From an uncultured Alphaproteobacteria bacterium (GTDB lineage: Bacteria > Pseudomonadota > Alphaproteobacteria > HIMB59), in the NCBI GenBank assembly GCA_902521465.1, contig CABYRL010000005.1:26864-90863 (forward strand): 64,000 nt of DNA, given 5' to 3'. Each line of letters starts with the position of its first letter. Positions within the stretch are counted from its first letter, which is position 1. The translations under genes and the position numbers were made by a program. Of this stretch, positions 43,697 through 53,496 are shown piece by piece. The notes under the pieces were generated by a model, which had not been told where the DNA came from, did not search any database, and saw only the letters and a list, made by a program, of their open reading frames with translations.

Positions 43697-45046
43697 ATGA
43701 CAGCAGAAAATATGGAAGACTTAGTATCTCTGTGTAAGAGAAGAGGGTTTATTTTTCAATCAAATGACATCTACGGTGGCATGAAAGGTCTCTATGATTT
43801 TGGACCTATGGGTGTAGAGCTAAAATTAAATTTAAAATCAGCCTGGTGGAAATCAATAGTCTATGAAAGAGATGATGTTGAGGGATTGGACTCAACTATT
43901 TTAACCTCACCTACTGTTTTAAAATATTCAGGCCACGAAGATACATTTTCTGATCCTTTAGTTGATTGCAAGAAATGTAAATCAAGATGGAGAGCAGATC
44001 AACTTGAAGACGGAAAATGTCCAAATTGCAAATCAACTGATTTAACTGATCCTAGACCATTTAATTTAATGTTTAAAACAGCTATTGGTCCTGTGGATGA
44101 CGGGAGTTCATTTGCATATTTGAGACCAGAAACTGCTCAGCAAATATTTGTAAATTTCAAAAATGTTGTCGACTCAACCAGTAGGGTTCCTCCTTTTGGT
44201 ATAGCTCAAATTGGAAAAGCATTTAGAAATGAAATCACTCCAAGAAACTTTATTTTCAGAGTTAGAGAATTTGAACAGATGGAACTTGAGTATTTTGTTA
44301 AACCTGGCTCTGATGAGAGTTGGCATAAATATTGGGTAGATAAACGTTTAAATTGGTGGGCTGATCAAGGTGTCAAATCAGAGAAATTAAAATTACTCGA
44401 GGTAGAAAAAAAAGATCTATCACATTACTCCAAAGCAACTTTTGATATTATGTATGACTTTCCACATGGCCTTGAGGAACTTGAGGGTATTGCAAATAGA
44501 ACTGATTTTGATTTAGGATCACATTCTAAAAATCAAAAAGATTTTAATATTAAAGCTAAAGTTCAAGAAAATAAAAATTCTACAACAAAATTAGCTATTC
44601 AAGATTTAGAAAATAATGAATGGTTTATACCATACGTTATTGAGCCCTCAGCAGGTGTTGAAAGGGGTGTTTTGGCAATTTTAAACGAAGCTTATACTTC
44701 AGAGGAAAAAAATAAGAGAACATTGTTAAAACTCAAACCTCATTTATCGCCAATTAAAGCTGCAGTCATTCCTCTTAAGAGAAATAATTCTGACTTGGTC
44801 AATTCAGCAAATAATGTCAAATCAGAGTTACAATCACTTGGTTTAGGAAGAGTTATGGTTGAAAATACAGGAAATATTGGAAAAAATTATCGTAGACATG
44901 ATGAGATTGGGACACCTCTGTGTGTTACTATTGATTTTGAAACTTTAGAAAATCAAACAGTTACGGTGCGAGATAGAGATACCATGAAGCAAGAAAAAGT
45001 ATCACTCTCTAAAATAGCAAATTATTACTCTCAATATTTTAAGTAA
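43697..45046 (+). CDS. glyS: Glycyl-tRNA synthetase, single-chain dimeric (alpha2) type
   Basis: The 449-aa class II enzyme has [20 protein letters not shown] and [20 protein letters not shown] zinc-like knob, CKKCKSRWR...CPNCKS, follows. Motif 2 is [20 protein letters not shown], and motif 3 is [14 protein letters not shown]. The anticodon-binding domain is C-terminal. This is the archaeal/eukaryotic/Gram-positive form. Most proteobacteria use the unrelated glyQ-glyS alpha2beta2 enzyme. Confidence 0.95.
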   Translation: MTAENMEDLVSLCKRRGFIFQSNDIYGGMKGLYDFGPMGVELKLNLKSAWWKSIVYERDDVEGLDSTILTSPTVLKYSGHEDTFSDPLVDCKKCKSRWRADQLEDGKCPNCKSTDLTDPRPFNLMFKTAIGPVDDGSSFAYLRPETAQQIFVNFKNVVDSTSRVPPFGIAQIGKAFRNEITPRNFIFRVREFEQMELEYFVKPGSDESWHKYWVDKRLNWWADQGVKSEKLKLLEVEKKDLSHYSKATFDIMYDFPHGLEELEGIANRTDFDLGSHSKNQKDFNIKAKVQENKNSTTKLAIQDLENNEWFIPYVIEPSAGVERGVLAILNEAYTSEEKNKRTLLKLKPHLSPIKAAVIPLKRNNSDLVNSANNVKSELQSLGLGRVMVENTGNIGKNYRRHDEIGTPLCVTIDFETLENQTVTVRDRDTMKQEKVSLSKIANYYSQYFK

Positions 45047-45047
45047 T

Positions 45048-45626
45048 TTATTTATTAACTCTAGGCTCCCTAAGTATGTAATAATTATTTATTTGTAATA
45101 ATATTTCTGAATTAGTTGGAAGTTTTTGAGGTTTTTTCTCAAAAACTTTAATTGAAAGTTTTTTTTTATTTAGTTGTCGATGTTTAATCCTCGAAACTAC
45201 CTCTTGACCTACAAAGCATCCTTTCGAATAGTCTACTAATTCATCATTGACTTCAGATGGAAGTAAAGAGGATTGTTTAAGCAGGTTTGAGTCAATTATT
45301 CCAGTTGAAAGTTGATCTAAAATATAATTTTTATCAAATTCTCTTTTATCAACTTTTTCAATACTGAGTTTTACGTCAGATAACAATGCATATTTATTTA
45401 AGAATGTAGGCAAATCATTTTGATCATTCGAGCAAACTAATTCATATGACTCGTCTGATTTAGTAATTATTATTTCATATAGAATCTTTCCTTGTGGAGA
45501 TAGTATATAGCTCTTTAACTCTTCCTTTAATTTAGTTAAGTCATTGGTAATTATATTTTGAAGGAAATCAAATCTTTCTTCCCCAAATACTCTAATTTTT
45601 ATTGGATTAAGTGTTTCAATTTGCAT
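45048..45626 (-). CDS. ygfZ: YgfZ-type folate-binding protein (Fe-S cluster/tRNA modification)
   Basis: The 192-aa protein has a GcvT-like fold and the YgfZ signature KGCFVGQEVVSRIKHR near residue 140, with its conserved Cys. LSPQGKILYEIII and FLQNIITNDLT fit the N-terminal part. It is shorter than E. coli YgfZ (326 aa). It helps a subset of Fe-S enzymes via tetrahydrofolate. It is divergent from the glycosyltransferase gene. Confidence 0.88.
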   Translation of the reverse strand: MQIETLNPIKIRVFGEERFDFLQNIITNDLTKLKEELKSYILSPQGKILYEIIITKSDESYELVCSNDQNDLPTFLNKYALLSDVKLSIEKVDKREFDKNYILDQLSTGIIDSNLLKQSSLLPSEVNDELVDYSKGCFVGQEVVSRIKHRQLNKKKLSIKVFEKKPQKLPTNSEILLQINNYYILREPRVNK

Positions 45627-45652
45627 GTAATATATTATCTATATGTATATAT

Positions 45653-46573
45653 ATGCATTTACTATTTATTTCTTCAAATAGAATAGGTGACTCCTTAATT
45701 AACCTTCAAGTTTTAAATAAATACATCAGAAAATATAAGAAAAATATTGAGGTAACATTAGTTTCTGGTCCTTTACCAATGCCTATTTATGATGATTATT
45801 CTATGATTTCTAGAAGGATTAATCTTACTAAACAAAAATATAATCTACATTGGTTAAAACTCTATAAAGAACTTTCACCACTTAAATTCGATGAAATAGT
45901 AGATTTTAGATCCTCGATCATTGCTTATTTTTTGAGAGTAAAAAAAAGAAATATATTCAAAATGAAAAAGGGTAAAAATATTTATGAACAAATCCATCAC
46001 AGATTTGATACTGATCTAAAAAAAGATTTTAAAATATTGATCGATAGAGTTCGTAATATTTTTCCAAATTCAAATTATGCGTGTTTAGCACCATTTACAA
46101 ATTGGCCACCAAAAGAATGGCCTTCAGAACAATTTGTTAAAATAGCAAAATATCTAATTGAAAAAGGCATTGATAAAATATTTATTTTAGGATCAGAAAA
46201 TGAAAGTTCAAAATTTCATCACTTTGAGTCAGAACTAGGCGATAAAGTAATTAATAGATGTGGTAAGCAACATATTCTCAACGATTATGGTTTACTTCAA
46301 AAATCAAGGTTATTTATTGGAAATGACTCATCCATGATGCATATGGCTTCATTGAGTAAAACTCCAACAATTGGTCTTTTTGGTCCCACAAATGATAATA
46401 TTTATTTTCCTAAAATTTTTGATCATTGTCATCTTGTTAGGTCATCAGAGTCATATGAAAGCCTTGTTAGTAAAACTCAAAACTATACTTTAAATAATTG
46501 TTTAATGAATGATGTGTCTTATAATCAAGTAATTGATAAAATAGATAATATTTTAAATGCTCAAAATTTTTAA
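45653..46573 (+). CDS. Glycosyltransferase family 9 (heptosyltransferase-like)
   Basis: The ATG at 45653 gives a canonical start, MHLLFISSNRIGDSLINLQV; an upstream in-frame ATG (45611) would overlap ygfZ and adds non-conserved residues. ADP-sugar GT9 features are YACLAPFTNWPPKEWP, ILGSENESSKFH, then FIGNDSSMMHMASLSKTPTI and GLFGPT. It likely builds lipopolysaccharide core. It overlaps pyrC by 17 bp. Confidence 0.88.
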   Translation: MHLLFISSNRIGDSLINLQVLNKYIRKYKKNIEVTLVSGPLPMPIYDDYSMISRRINLTKQKYNLHWLKLYKELSPLKFDEIVDFRSSIIAYFLRVKKRNIFKMKKGKNIYEQIHHRFDTDLKKDFKILIDRVRNIFPNSNYACLAPFTNWPPKEWPSEQFVKIAKYLIEKGIDKIFILGSENESSKFHHFESELGDKVINRCGKQHILNDYGLLQKSRLFIGNDSSMMHMASLSKTPTIGLFGPTNDNIYFPKIFDHCHLVRSSESYESLVSKTQNYTLNNCLMNDVSYNQVIDKIDNILNAQNF

Positions 46574-47570
46574 GCCTTGTGATTTTCACGTTCATCTAAG
46601 AGAGGGCCAACTTTTAAAATACGTATTAAAAGAAAATAATAAAAATTTTCAAAAAATTTTAGTTATGCCTAATTTAATAAAGCCAATTACTAATAAAAAT
46701 ATTTTATCAAAATATAGATCCTTCGTTTTAAATAATAATAACAATACTGAAATTCTTTTTACAATCTATTTAAACCAAGACTGCTCTATTATTGATTTAA
46801 AAAATATGGTTAATGAAAAATTATTTTTTGCAGCTAAATTATATCCTCTTCATGCCACTACTAATTCTTCATCAGGAGTAAAAGACATCAAAAAAATGTC
46901 TAAATATTTCGAATTTTTAGAAAATAATAAAATACCATTATGCTTGCATGGTGAACACATTCATGAAAATGATGATCCTTATGAGCGTGAAAAAAGATTT
47001 CTTGATTTTGAGTTATCTTGGTTAGTAAAAAATTTTAAAGGTTTAAAGATAACTTTAGAACATATAACAACTAAAGATTCTGTAGATTTTGTAAAATCGC
47101 ACAAAAACATTGCAGCTACTATAACAACACATCATTTACTTGAAAATACAAACACTTTCCTTGGAAATTTTTTAAGACCAGAAATATTTTGTAAACCTGT
47201 AATTAAAAGTGTAAATCACCAAAAATCATTATTAAATGCCGCTCTTTCTGGCAATTCAAAATTTTTCTTTGGTTCTGACTCAGCTCCACATCTTAAAAAT
47301 CGCAAATTTAATGAGTTTTGTTGTGCTGGTGTATATTCCACAAAATATTCTGTCTCAAATATATTGGAGCTCTTTTACACCTCAAAAAAGTCAAATAATT
47401 TAAATAAATTTTTGACAATTAATGGATGTAAACATTATAACCTTAAGTTTGATAACACTCTAATTTCATATTCTAGAAAAAAAGATTTCACATTTAAAAA
47501 ATACTCTAAATTCAAAAACGATAGTTTAATTAACTATAATCACTTTAAAAATTACTGGTCTAAAAACTAG
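46557..47570 (+). CDS. pyrC: Dihydroorotase, PyrC (type II) class
   Basis: The 337-aa amidohydrolase has metal ligands in CDFHVHLREGQLL (HxH), the lysine region FFAAKLYPLHATTNSSSG, then LCLHGEHIH, LEHITTKDS and FFGSDSAPH. Length and motifs match E. coli PyrC. It closes carbamoyl-aspartate to dihydroorotate. PyrD lies at 55033. It converges with purK (4-bp overlap). Confidence 0.93.
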   Translation: MLKIFKPCDFHVHLREGQLLKYVLKENNKNFQKILVMPNLIKPITNKNILSKYRSFVLNNNNNTEILFTIYLNQDCSIIDLKNMVNEKLFFAAKLYPLHATTNSSSGVKDIKKMSKYFEFLENNKIPLCLHGEHIHENDDPYEREKRFLDFELSWLVKNFKGLKITLEHITTKDSVDFVKSHKNIAATITTHHLLENTNTFLGNFLRPEIFCKPVIKSVNHQKSLLNAALSGNSKFFFGSDSAPHLKNRKFNEFCCAGVYSTKYSVSNILELFYTSKKSNNLNKFLTINGCKHYNLKFDNTLISYSRKKDFTFKKYSKFKNDSLINYNHFKNYWSKN

Positions 47571-48598
47571 ATTAGAACTTTTGTAAAATGGCCCATTTTT
47601 CTGCCAGTTTTGGACTCTTTTTTGTGATAATCATGAAAATATTCATTTTCTTTGAATGATTTCCCACGATAGTTATAAATATCGTCCCCTAGAATATTTA
47701 TCATTTCAGATTTAGATTTTAATGAGGGCTCTACCTTTTCAAGATCACATACAGATCTGATATGAGACTCAAATTGACTAACATTGTATGACTCAATAGT
47801 TAAATGTCCTGAGTTGTGAACTCTGGGAGCTATTTCATTTAATAATAATTTTTTTTCTTCATTTATAAAAAATTCTAAACAAAAAGTTCCAACATAGCTT
47901 ATTTTTTCTGCAAAATTATAAGCATGCTTTGTCGCTTCTTTAATGATCGATTTCTCTGAGTTAGCTGGTGAAAATGATTTGAAAAGAATTTGATTTTTAT
48001 GAATATTTTCAATTGGTTGATAGGTAAAAATAGTACCATCTTTATACCTGACAGCAATGATAGAGATTTCTTGTTGTAAATTAATTTTTTTTTCCAAAAT
48101 ATACTCATTATTTGGTATGTCAGATATATCTTTATAACTATTAATTACTATTTGGCCTTTACCATCATATCCAAGTTTGCGAGTCTTCAATATTGCAGGA
48201 AAAAATTTAGGATCAACTGATTTTAAATCAGATGTATTGTTAATTTCCATATAGGGAACAGTAGGGATATTAATCTTATTTACATAATTTTTTTCAGTTA
48301 ATCGATCTTGAATAATTTGATTAATTTCAGAACTAGGTGAAATTTTAATCTTTTGTTCAATATATGATAAAGTTTTAAAAGGGATATTTTCAAACTCATA
48401 AGTCACAAAATCACATTTTTTAATAAAATTATCTATCTCGTAAAAATCACCATACTTTTTTATTAAGAAGTGATTTGCATATTTAATTGCTGGGGAGTCA
48501 TCAGTATCAGAGTATATAAAAGTTTGAATATTTAATTTACTAGCCACTTGGCATAACATCATACCTAATTGACCTCCACCTAAGATACCGATGATCAT
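47567..48598 (-). CDS. purK: N5-carboxyaminoimidazole ribonucleotide synthase
   Basis: The 343-aa ATP-grasp enzyme has IGILGGGQLGMMLCQVASKL (2-21), PAILKTRKLGYDGKGQ, NEIAPRVHNSGHLTIE and SQFESHIRSV. With PurE it converts AIR to CAIR in purine synthesis. It starts 1 bp after the purE stop overlap on the same strand. Confidence 0.96.
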   Translation of the reverse strand: MIIGILGGGQLGMMLCQVASKLNIQTFIYSDTDDSPAIKYANHFLIKKYGDFYEIDNFIKKCDFVTYEFENIPFKTLSYIEQKIKISPSSEINQIIQDRLTEKNYVNKINIPTVPYMEINNTSDLKSVDPKFFPAILKTRKLGYDGKGQIVINSYKDISDIPNNEYILEKKINLQQEISIIAVRYKDGTIFTYQPIENIHKNQILFKSFSPANSEKSIIKEATKHAYNFAEKISYVGTFCLEFFINEEKKLLLNEIAPRVHNSGHLTIESYNVSQFESHIRSVCDLEKVEPSLKSKSEMINILGDDIYNYRGKSFKENEYFHDYHKKESKTGRKMGHFTKVLI

Positions 48599-49086
48599 TA
48601 TCTAGGTGTCTTTTTAACTTTTTTTGTTTGAGCCAGTCTCCATTTTACTAAACTTCTTTCAATATTGGGGTCATAATTACTAATAATTGAAGCTGCATAT
48701 AATGCAGCATTTTTGGCTCCATTTTCACCAATAGCCACAGTTCCAACTGGAATGCCAAAAGGCATCTGAGCTATTGAAAGTAAACTATCTAAGCCTTTTA
48801 GTGTTTTTGACTCAATTGGTACCCCGATTACTGGAATATGAGTTATAGCTGCTATCATGCCTGGTAAATGAGCAGACCCACCAGCTCCAGCAATAATAAT
48901 CTTAATACCTCTGTCATAAGCTTGTTCAGCATACTCATAGAGTCTTTTGGGAGTTCTGTGAGCTGAAACTATTTTTTTTTCATGGACAATCTTTAATTCT
49001 TTTAGAATTTTACCCGTATGCCTAAGTGTGGACCAATCGCTTTGGCTTCCCATTACTATTGAGATTTTAGGGATAGATATTTTCAT
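48598..49086 (-). CDS. purE: N5-CAIR mutase, PurE class I
   Basis: The 162-aa protein has IVMGSQSDWSTLRHTGKILK, VSAHRTPKRLYEYAEQAYDR, IIAGAGGSAHLPGMIAAITH and PVIGVPIES: complete class I PurE. It rearranges N5-CAIR to CAIR. It overlaps the upstream SDR gene by 4 bp and purK by 1 bp. Confidence 0.97.
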   Translation of the reverse strand: MKISIPKISIVMGSQSDWSTLRHTGKILKELKIVHEKKIVSAHRTPKRLYEYAEQAYDRGIKIIIAGAGGSAHLPGMIAAITHIPVIGVPIESKTLKGLDSLLSIAQMPFGIPVGTVAIGENGAKNAALYAASIISNYDPNIERSLVKWRLAQTKKVKKTPR

Positions 49087-49853
49087 TTTTTTGAAAACTT
49101 TTTTTCAGTGATTTTGAAGTAAAGTTTATAAGGCAATACTTTACCAAATTTCATTATAGAATTAAAAGGAAAAGGGAAGGATATTTCAAAACCTTTTTTA
49201 TATATTTTACTATAAATAATCCTAGCTGCATCTTTGGGTGACATTAAATATGGCATTTTAAATGAATTTACTTTTGTAGCAGGAGTTTCTACAAATCCTG
49301 GACAGATAAGTTTTACATTGAGATTATCATGCATTTCAGATTTTATAGCCTCGGCTAGATTAATTAAAGCCGCTTTTGAGGGTCCGTATAAAATAGATTT
49401 TGGGAGACCCTTATATCCAGCTGTGGAGGACATTATTGCCAAGGTATAATTTGAATTTAGCTCGAAATTTTTTTTTATTAGCTCTATTGATAAATAAATA
49501 CTTAAAACATTGGTATCAAAAGTTGCCTTTGCATTTTCAAAATTAAAATCATTTAGACTATCGGGGATATAAATACCTGCATTTAAAATAAATGTACTAA
49601 TATTTGCATTTTTTTTAAATACCTCATCTATAATTAGCTTACTTGAGTCAAAATTTGATAAATCTGTTTTTACAAACTCAAATTTTGGATTATCAATTGT
49701 TTCATTTGGTATTTTGGTATCATCTCTTGCTAAGCCTATCACATTCCAGTCTTGTCTGAGATACTCTTCACATAGTGCGTAGCCAATCCCACTACTAGCA
49801 CCTGTTATAAAAACTACTCTATCTTGTGTATTCTTTGATGAATTTTTTTGCAT
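49083..49853 (-). CDS. Short-chain dehydrogenase/reductase
   Basis: The 256-aa Rossmann protein has FITGASSGIGYALCEEY (15-31), NAGIY, an active-site Ser in MSSTAGYKG, and YGPSKAAL (YxxxK). The substrate is unknown. The start lies 35 bp inside the photolyase-like gene, and no later Met precedes the cofactor loop, so the overlap is real. Confidence 0.88.
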   Translation of the reverse strand: MQKNSSKNTQDRVVFITGASSGIGYALCEEYLRQDWNVIGLARDDTKIPNETIDNPKFEFVKTDLSNFDSSKLIIDEVFKKNANISTFILNAGIYIPDSLNDFNFENAKATFDTNVLSIYLSIELIKKNFELNSNYTLAIMSSTAGYKGLPKSILYGPSKAALINLAEAIKSEMHDNLNVKLICPGFVETPATKVNSFKMPYLMSPKDAARIIYSKIYKKGFEISFPFPFNSIMKFGKVLPYKLYFKITEKKFSKK

Positions 49854-51306
49854 TAGATATATGAGTACTAATTTTAGACTTATCCATTTTATTTACAGTA
49901 TAGTACATCATAGAGAGTCTCTGATTAGTTTTAAAATAATTTTTATTTTTATATATAAAATTCCAATATAAACCATCTAATGTTTGTGTCCAATCTCCCC
50001 GACTATAATTACTCATCTTTAGTAAGTAATTTGAACCACATAAATATGGTTTTGTTGCAAAAATACCTCCATCGCTAAACATCCCCATTCCATAGACATT
50101 TGGTGTCATAACCCAATCAGATGAGTCAATGAATGTCTCCATAAACCATTTATAAACTTCAGATGGCTTTAATCCAGCTAAGTTCATTATATTACTAATT
50201 ATCATCAATCTTGGGATATGGTGAACATATCCACTTTTATTTAAATTTAATATCATGTCATTTAAAATAGGAATGTTTGTTGTACCCTCATACCAATGTT
50301 TTGTTAATTTTCTGTCATTTCCAAAAAAGTTACCTTTATTAAAATCTTTATAATAGTGAATATTTAAGTATCTCATAAATTCTCTCCAACCAAAGACTTG
50401 TCTAATAAACCCTTCGTAATTATTGATTCCAACTTTAGTATATGAAAAAGAGCTCAATTTATTGAGTACTTGTTCTGGTGTTATTAAACCTATATTTAAT
50501 GGCGCACTAATTATGCTATGATTAATGTATGGATCACTGGTGCTCACAAAATCTTCGTAATGTCCAAAGTTTTCAAGTTTACTGCTAATAAAATTATCAA
50601 GAACTTTAGATGAGTCTTTAAAATTCATTGGAAATATTATTTTCTTTTCCAAATTTCCAAAGTGTTTTGAAAAAAATTTATCAATTAATTTTTTTATTTC
50701 CTCAAAATATTTTGACTCAAATGTATAAGATTTAGGACTTTGATAACCTTTAGGAACTCTTTTTCTATTATCCTCATCGAAACTCCACTTATCTCCAATA
50801 GGTTTATTGTCTTTTACAAATATTTGAAAACTTTTCCGAACATTGCTATAAAAATTAGCAAGTTGAGGTTTTTTTGTAGTAACCATATCTTTATAATCGG
50901 TTCTACTAACAAGGAACATAGGAGATTTATGAAAAATTAGTTCAATTTTGCTATTTTTACAAAATTGCTCAAATTTAATTCTGAATTCTAAGTCTTCTAT
51001 TTCGAAGATATTAATTTTAGAAATATTTTTTTTACTTAAGAAGCTTTTTAGACCAGCAAAATAGTCTTTGAAATTAGAAATATTTTTATCAAGAGAAATA
51101 TAATTTACTTTAAAATTATTTTTTTTTAGATAGTCCCTGTATTCCCTCATTGATGCCAAAAAATAATAAATTTTTTGTTTGTGATGTTTAAAATAACTAC
51201 AAAGGCCCATATCCTCTTGTATAAAAAAATCACATGAGTTTTTAAATTCTGTTAAGTACTTCTTATCAAATAGTTGATTTCCAAGAACTACAAAGCATTC
51301 CTTCAT
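49819..51306 (-). CDS. Cryptochrome/photolyase-related flavoprotein (COG3046 family)
   Basis: The 495-aa protein has the photolyase-related N-domain (LGNQLFDKKYLTEFKN) and C-terminal FAD-binding region: NNYEGFIRQVFGWREFMRYL, then HHIPRLMIISNIMNL, DWVMTPNVYGMGMFSDGG and GSNYLLKMSNYSRGDWTQ. The three Cys usually found between SNY and LYW in iron-sulfur photolyases are absent here. It probably repairs or senses UV damage. An unrelated SDR gene lies 10 bp upstream. Confidence 0.88.
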   Translation of the reverse strand: MKECFVVLGNQLFDKKYLTEFKNSCDFFIQEDMGLCSYFKHHKQKIYYFLASMREYRDYLKKNNFKVNYISLDKNISNFKDYFAGLKSFLSKKNISKINIFEIEDLEFRIKFEQFCKNSKIELIFHKSPMFLVSRTDYKDMVTTKKPQLANFYSNVRKSFQIFVKDNKPIGDKWSFDEDNRKRVPKGYQSPKSYTFESKYFEEIKKLIDKFFSKHFGNLEKKIIFPMNFKDSSKVLDNFISSKLENFGHYEDFVSTSDPYINHSIISAPLNIGLITPEQVLNKLSSFSYTKVGINNYEGFIRQVFGWREFMRYLNIHYYKDFNKGNFFGNDRKLTKHWYEGTTNIPILNDMILNLNKSGYVHHIPRLMIISNIMNLAGLKPSEVYKWFMETFIDSSDWVMTPNVYGMGMFSDGGIFATKPYLCGSNYLLKMSNYSRGDWTQTLDGLYWNFIYKNKNYFKTNQRLSMMYYTVNKMDKSKISTHISNAKKFIKEYTR

Positions 51307-51316
51307 TTTGTTTTTA

Positions 51317-52018
51317 TTATTTTGTGATTAAAGTTGATCTTCCACCATCAAGTTGGAAGTTTTGTCCTGTAATCCATGATGATTTTTTAGATACCAAGAA
51401 AGAAGCCAAATTACCTATGTCATCACCTGTTCCAAGTCTTGACATAGGGTGAAGTTTTCCAATTCCTTCAGCAACCTTTTCATTAGAAACCATAAAATTT
51501 GACATTTTGGAAAAAGATAGGCTAGGAGATATTGTATTAAATCTTATCTTCGGAGCATAGTCTGCAGCTAAAGAATTTGATAAACCAATTAATGCACTTT
51601 TTGCAGAGGAGATTGCTGTATGATTTTTAAAACCTCTAACAGCTGCTATTGATGAAAAAAATACTACTGAAGATGAATCCGACATCTTAGTTATGCAATG
51701 ATTAAGGAAATGAACGATATTATAAAAATTATCATCCATTATTTTTTTAAAATCATCAACAGAGGTGCTTGAAAAAGGTTTTAAGTTTATCGAGCCAATG
51801 GCAAAAATAATACCAGATATTTCGTAGTTAATTGATTTTATGAAACTTTCTGTATTCGTGTAATCATTAATATCTAGAACATTTTTTTCAAAATTACCTT
51901 CAACATCACTATCAAACTTACTTCTTGATATTAGAACTAAATCATTATCATCTTTTAGGTTGTTGACACATGATTTGCCAACAGAGCCATTTGCACCAAT
52001 AACTAGAATTTTACCCAT
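51317..52018 (-). CDS. Short-chain dehydrogenase/reductase
   Basis: The 233-aa protein has ILVIGANGSVGKSCVNNL at the N-terminus (cofactor loop), FAIGSI, a catalytic Ser in VFFSSIAAVRG, TAISSAKSAL in place of YxxxK, and ITGQNFQLDGG. The Tyr of YxxxK is not obvious (AISSAK), so its activity may be altered. It precedes the photolyase-like gene on the same strand. Confidence 0.82.
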   Translation of the reverse strand: MGKILVIGANGSVGKSCVNNLKDDNDLVLISRSKFDSDVEGNFEKNVLDINDYTNTESFIKSINYEISGIIFAIGSINLKPFSSTSVDDFKKIMDDNFYNIVHFLNHCITKMSDSSSVVFFSSIAAVRGFKNHTAISSAKSALIGLSNSLAADYAPKIRFNTISPSLSFSKMSNFMVSNEKVAEGIGKLHPMSRLGTGDDIGNLASFLVSKKSSWITGQNFQLDGGRSTLITK

Positions 52019-52050
52019 GCAATTTATACAAAATGTAACCCTTATTAGAT

Positions 52051-53070
52051 TTAATTCTTAAGTATTTGAAGGCTATAACAAGTAGCTGATACAAACAATA
52101 AAGTGCCTATTATTTGATGGATAGAACCCAAAGAGACTTGAACATTACTCAAAACAACAAAAACACCGATAAATAACTGAATTAAAACTAGAAATAGCAC
52201 AATCAGGAAATGGATTTTTTGATATTTATTTTCAATTCCCTTAAAATGTTTAAAGCACATATAAAGAATTGTTAAAAATGATAAATAAGCTAAGGCTCTA
52301 TGAAAAAAATGTATGAAGACACTGTTATCAAAAAAACCAAAAAGTCGATCCTCAATAAAAATTAAATTTTCAGGAATGTAATTATCTCCCATTTTGGGCC
52401 AAGTATTAAATGATTTTCCAGCATCTAAACCAGCCATAAAAGCACCGTAAATTACTGTAAAAAAAATTATTATATTAAAAAAAATAAAAAAACTTTTATG
52501 TGAGCTAAAATTATTTTTATAAATTCCAATATCAAGCCTTTTCAAGAAAAGATAAGCAATTAAAGAGAGAATTATTTGAGCTATAATTAAGTGAACAGCA
52601 AGTCTTAAATGGCTAACGTATGGATTAACATCTAATCCACTTTTTACCATCCACCATCCGATAATACCTTGTGCACCTCCAAGAAAAAGAAGTAATGAAT
52701 ATGAGTATAACTCTTCATTAGAAAAGTATTTTTTCAAAGCAAAGTAAATAAAAGGGATGATAAAAATAATTCCTATTAGTCTTCCCAATACTCTATGTCC
52801 ATATTCCCACCAAAAAATGTATTTAAACTCTGATAGTGTCATGTTTATATTTTTTATTTGATATTCAGGATATTGCTTATAGTCTTCAAAAACTTTCAAC
52901 CAATCTCCATGGGATAAAGGGGGTATTGTTCCCATAAATAATCTCCAATCAACCATGGACAAACCAGACTCAGTTAATCTTGTCAAACCACCAACAATGA
53001 TCATCAGCAATATAATTGACATGAGACTTACAAGCCAAAGACTTATCTGAAAATTCTCGGATTTATACAT
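52051..53070 (-). CDS. ctaA: Heme A synthase, Cox15/CtaA
   Basis: The 339-aa protein has eight membrane helices and the four conserved His contexts: EYGHRVLGRLIG, SHLRLAVHL, HFFHRALAYL and SIHQIIGTL. GGLTRLTESGLSMVDWR is the Cox15 N-terminal mark. It oxidises heme O to heme A for cytochrome oxidase; a 2Fe-2S ferredoxin gene lies divergently 109 bp away and could supply electrons, as for mitochondrial Cox15. Confidence 0.95.
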   Translation of the reverse strand: MYKSENFQISLWLVSLMSIILLMIIVGGLTRLTESGLSMVDWRLFMGTIPPLSHGDWLKVFEDYKQYPEYQIKNINMTLSEFKYIFWWEYGHRVLGRLIGIIFIIPFIYFALKKYFSNEELYSYSLLLFLGGAQGIIGWWMVKSGLDVNPYVSHLRLAVHLIIAQIILSLIAYLFLKRLDIGIYKNNFSSHKSFFIFFNIIIFFTVIYGAFMAGLDAGKSFNTWPKMGDNYIPENLIFIEDRLFGFFDNSVFIHFFHRALAYLSFLTILYMCFKHFKGIENKYQKIHFLIVLFLVLIQLFIGVFVVLSNVQVSLGSIHQIIGTLLFVSATCYSLQILKN

Positions 53071-53178
53071 CTAATCTAAATTTATAATTTTTTAGAATAT
53101 ATTTAGTATATTAATTTTAGTCGCATTAAGCCTGTCTAACTGATAGATCTTATAGTCTAAATATTTAAAAATTTCAAA

Positions 53179-53496
53179 ATGACATATCATATTAACGTTA
53201 TAGATCATGAGGGTTCACCTCATAAAATTGAAGCAACAATTGGTTTTTCAATAATGGAGATTATTAGAGACGCTGGATTAGATATTGAGGCTATATGTGG
53301 AGGTTGTTGCGCTTGTGCTACCTGCCATTGTTATGTTGATGAAAATTGGTTAGAAAAAATATCAAAAGCTGATGACGATGAAGAATCTATGCTTGACCAA
53401 GCTATGGATATAAAAAAAAATTCAAGACTCTCATGTCAAATTCCATTTACAGAAGAGCTCAATGGTATTACTCTAACATTAGCACCTAAATTTTGA
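53179..53496 (+). CDS. Adrenodoxin-type 2Fe-2S ferredoxin
   Basis: The 105-aa protein has DHEGSPHKIEATIGFSIMEI and cluster ligands in CGGCCACATCHCYV (about 39-52), and a last Cys in SRLSCQIPF. Known partners of this type are Fe-S assembly and heme A synthase. It overlaps lysK by 4 bp. Confidence 0.93.
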   Translation: MTYHINVIDHEGSPHKIEATIGFSIMEIIRDAGLDIEAICGGCCACATCHCYVDENWLEKISKADDDEESMLDQAMDIKKNSRLSCQIPFTEELNGITLTLAPKF

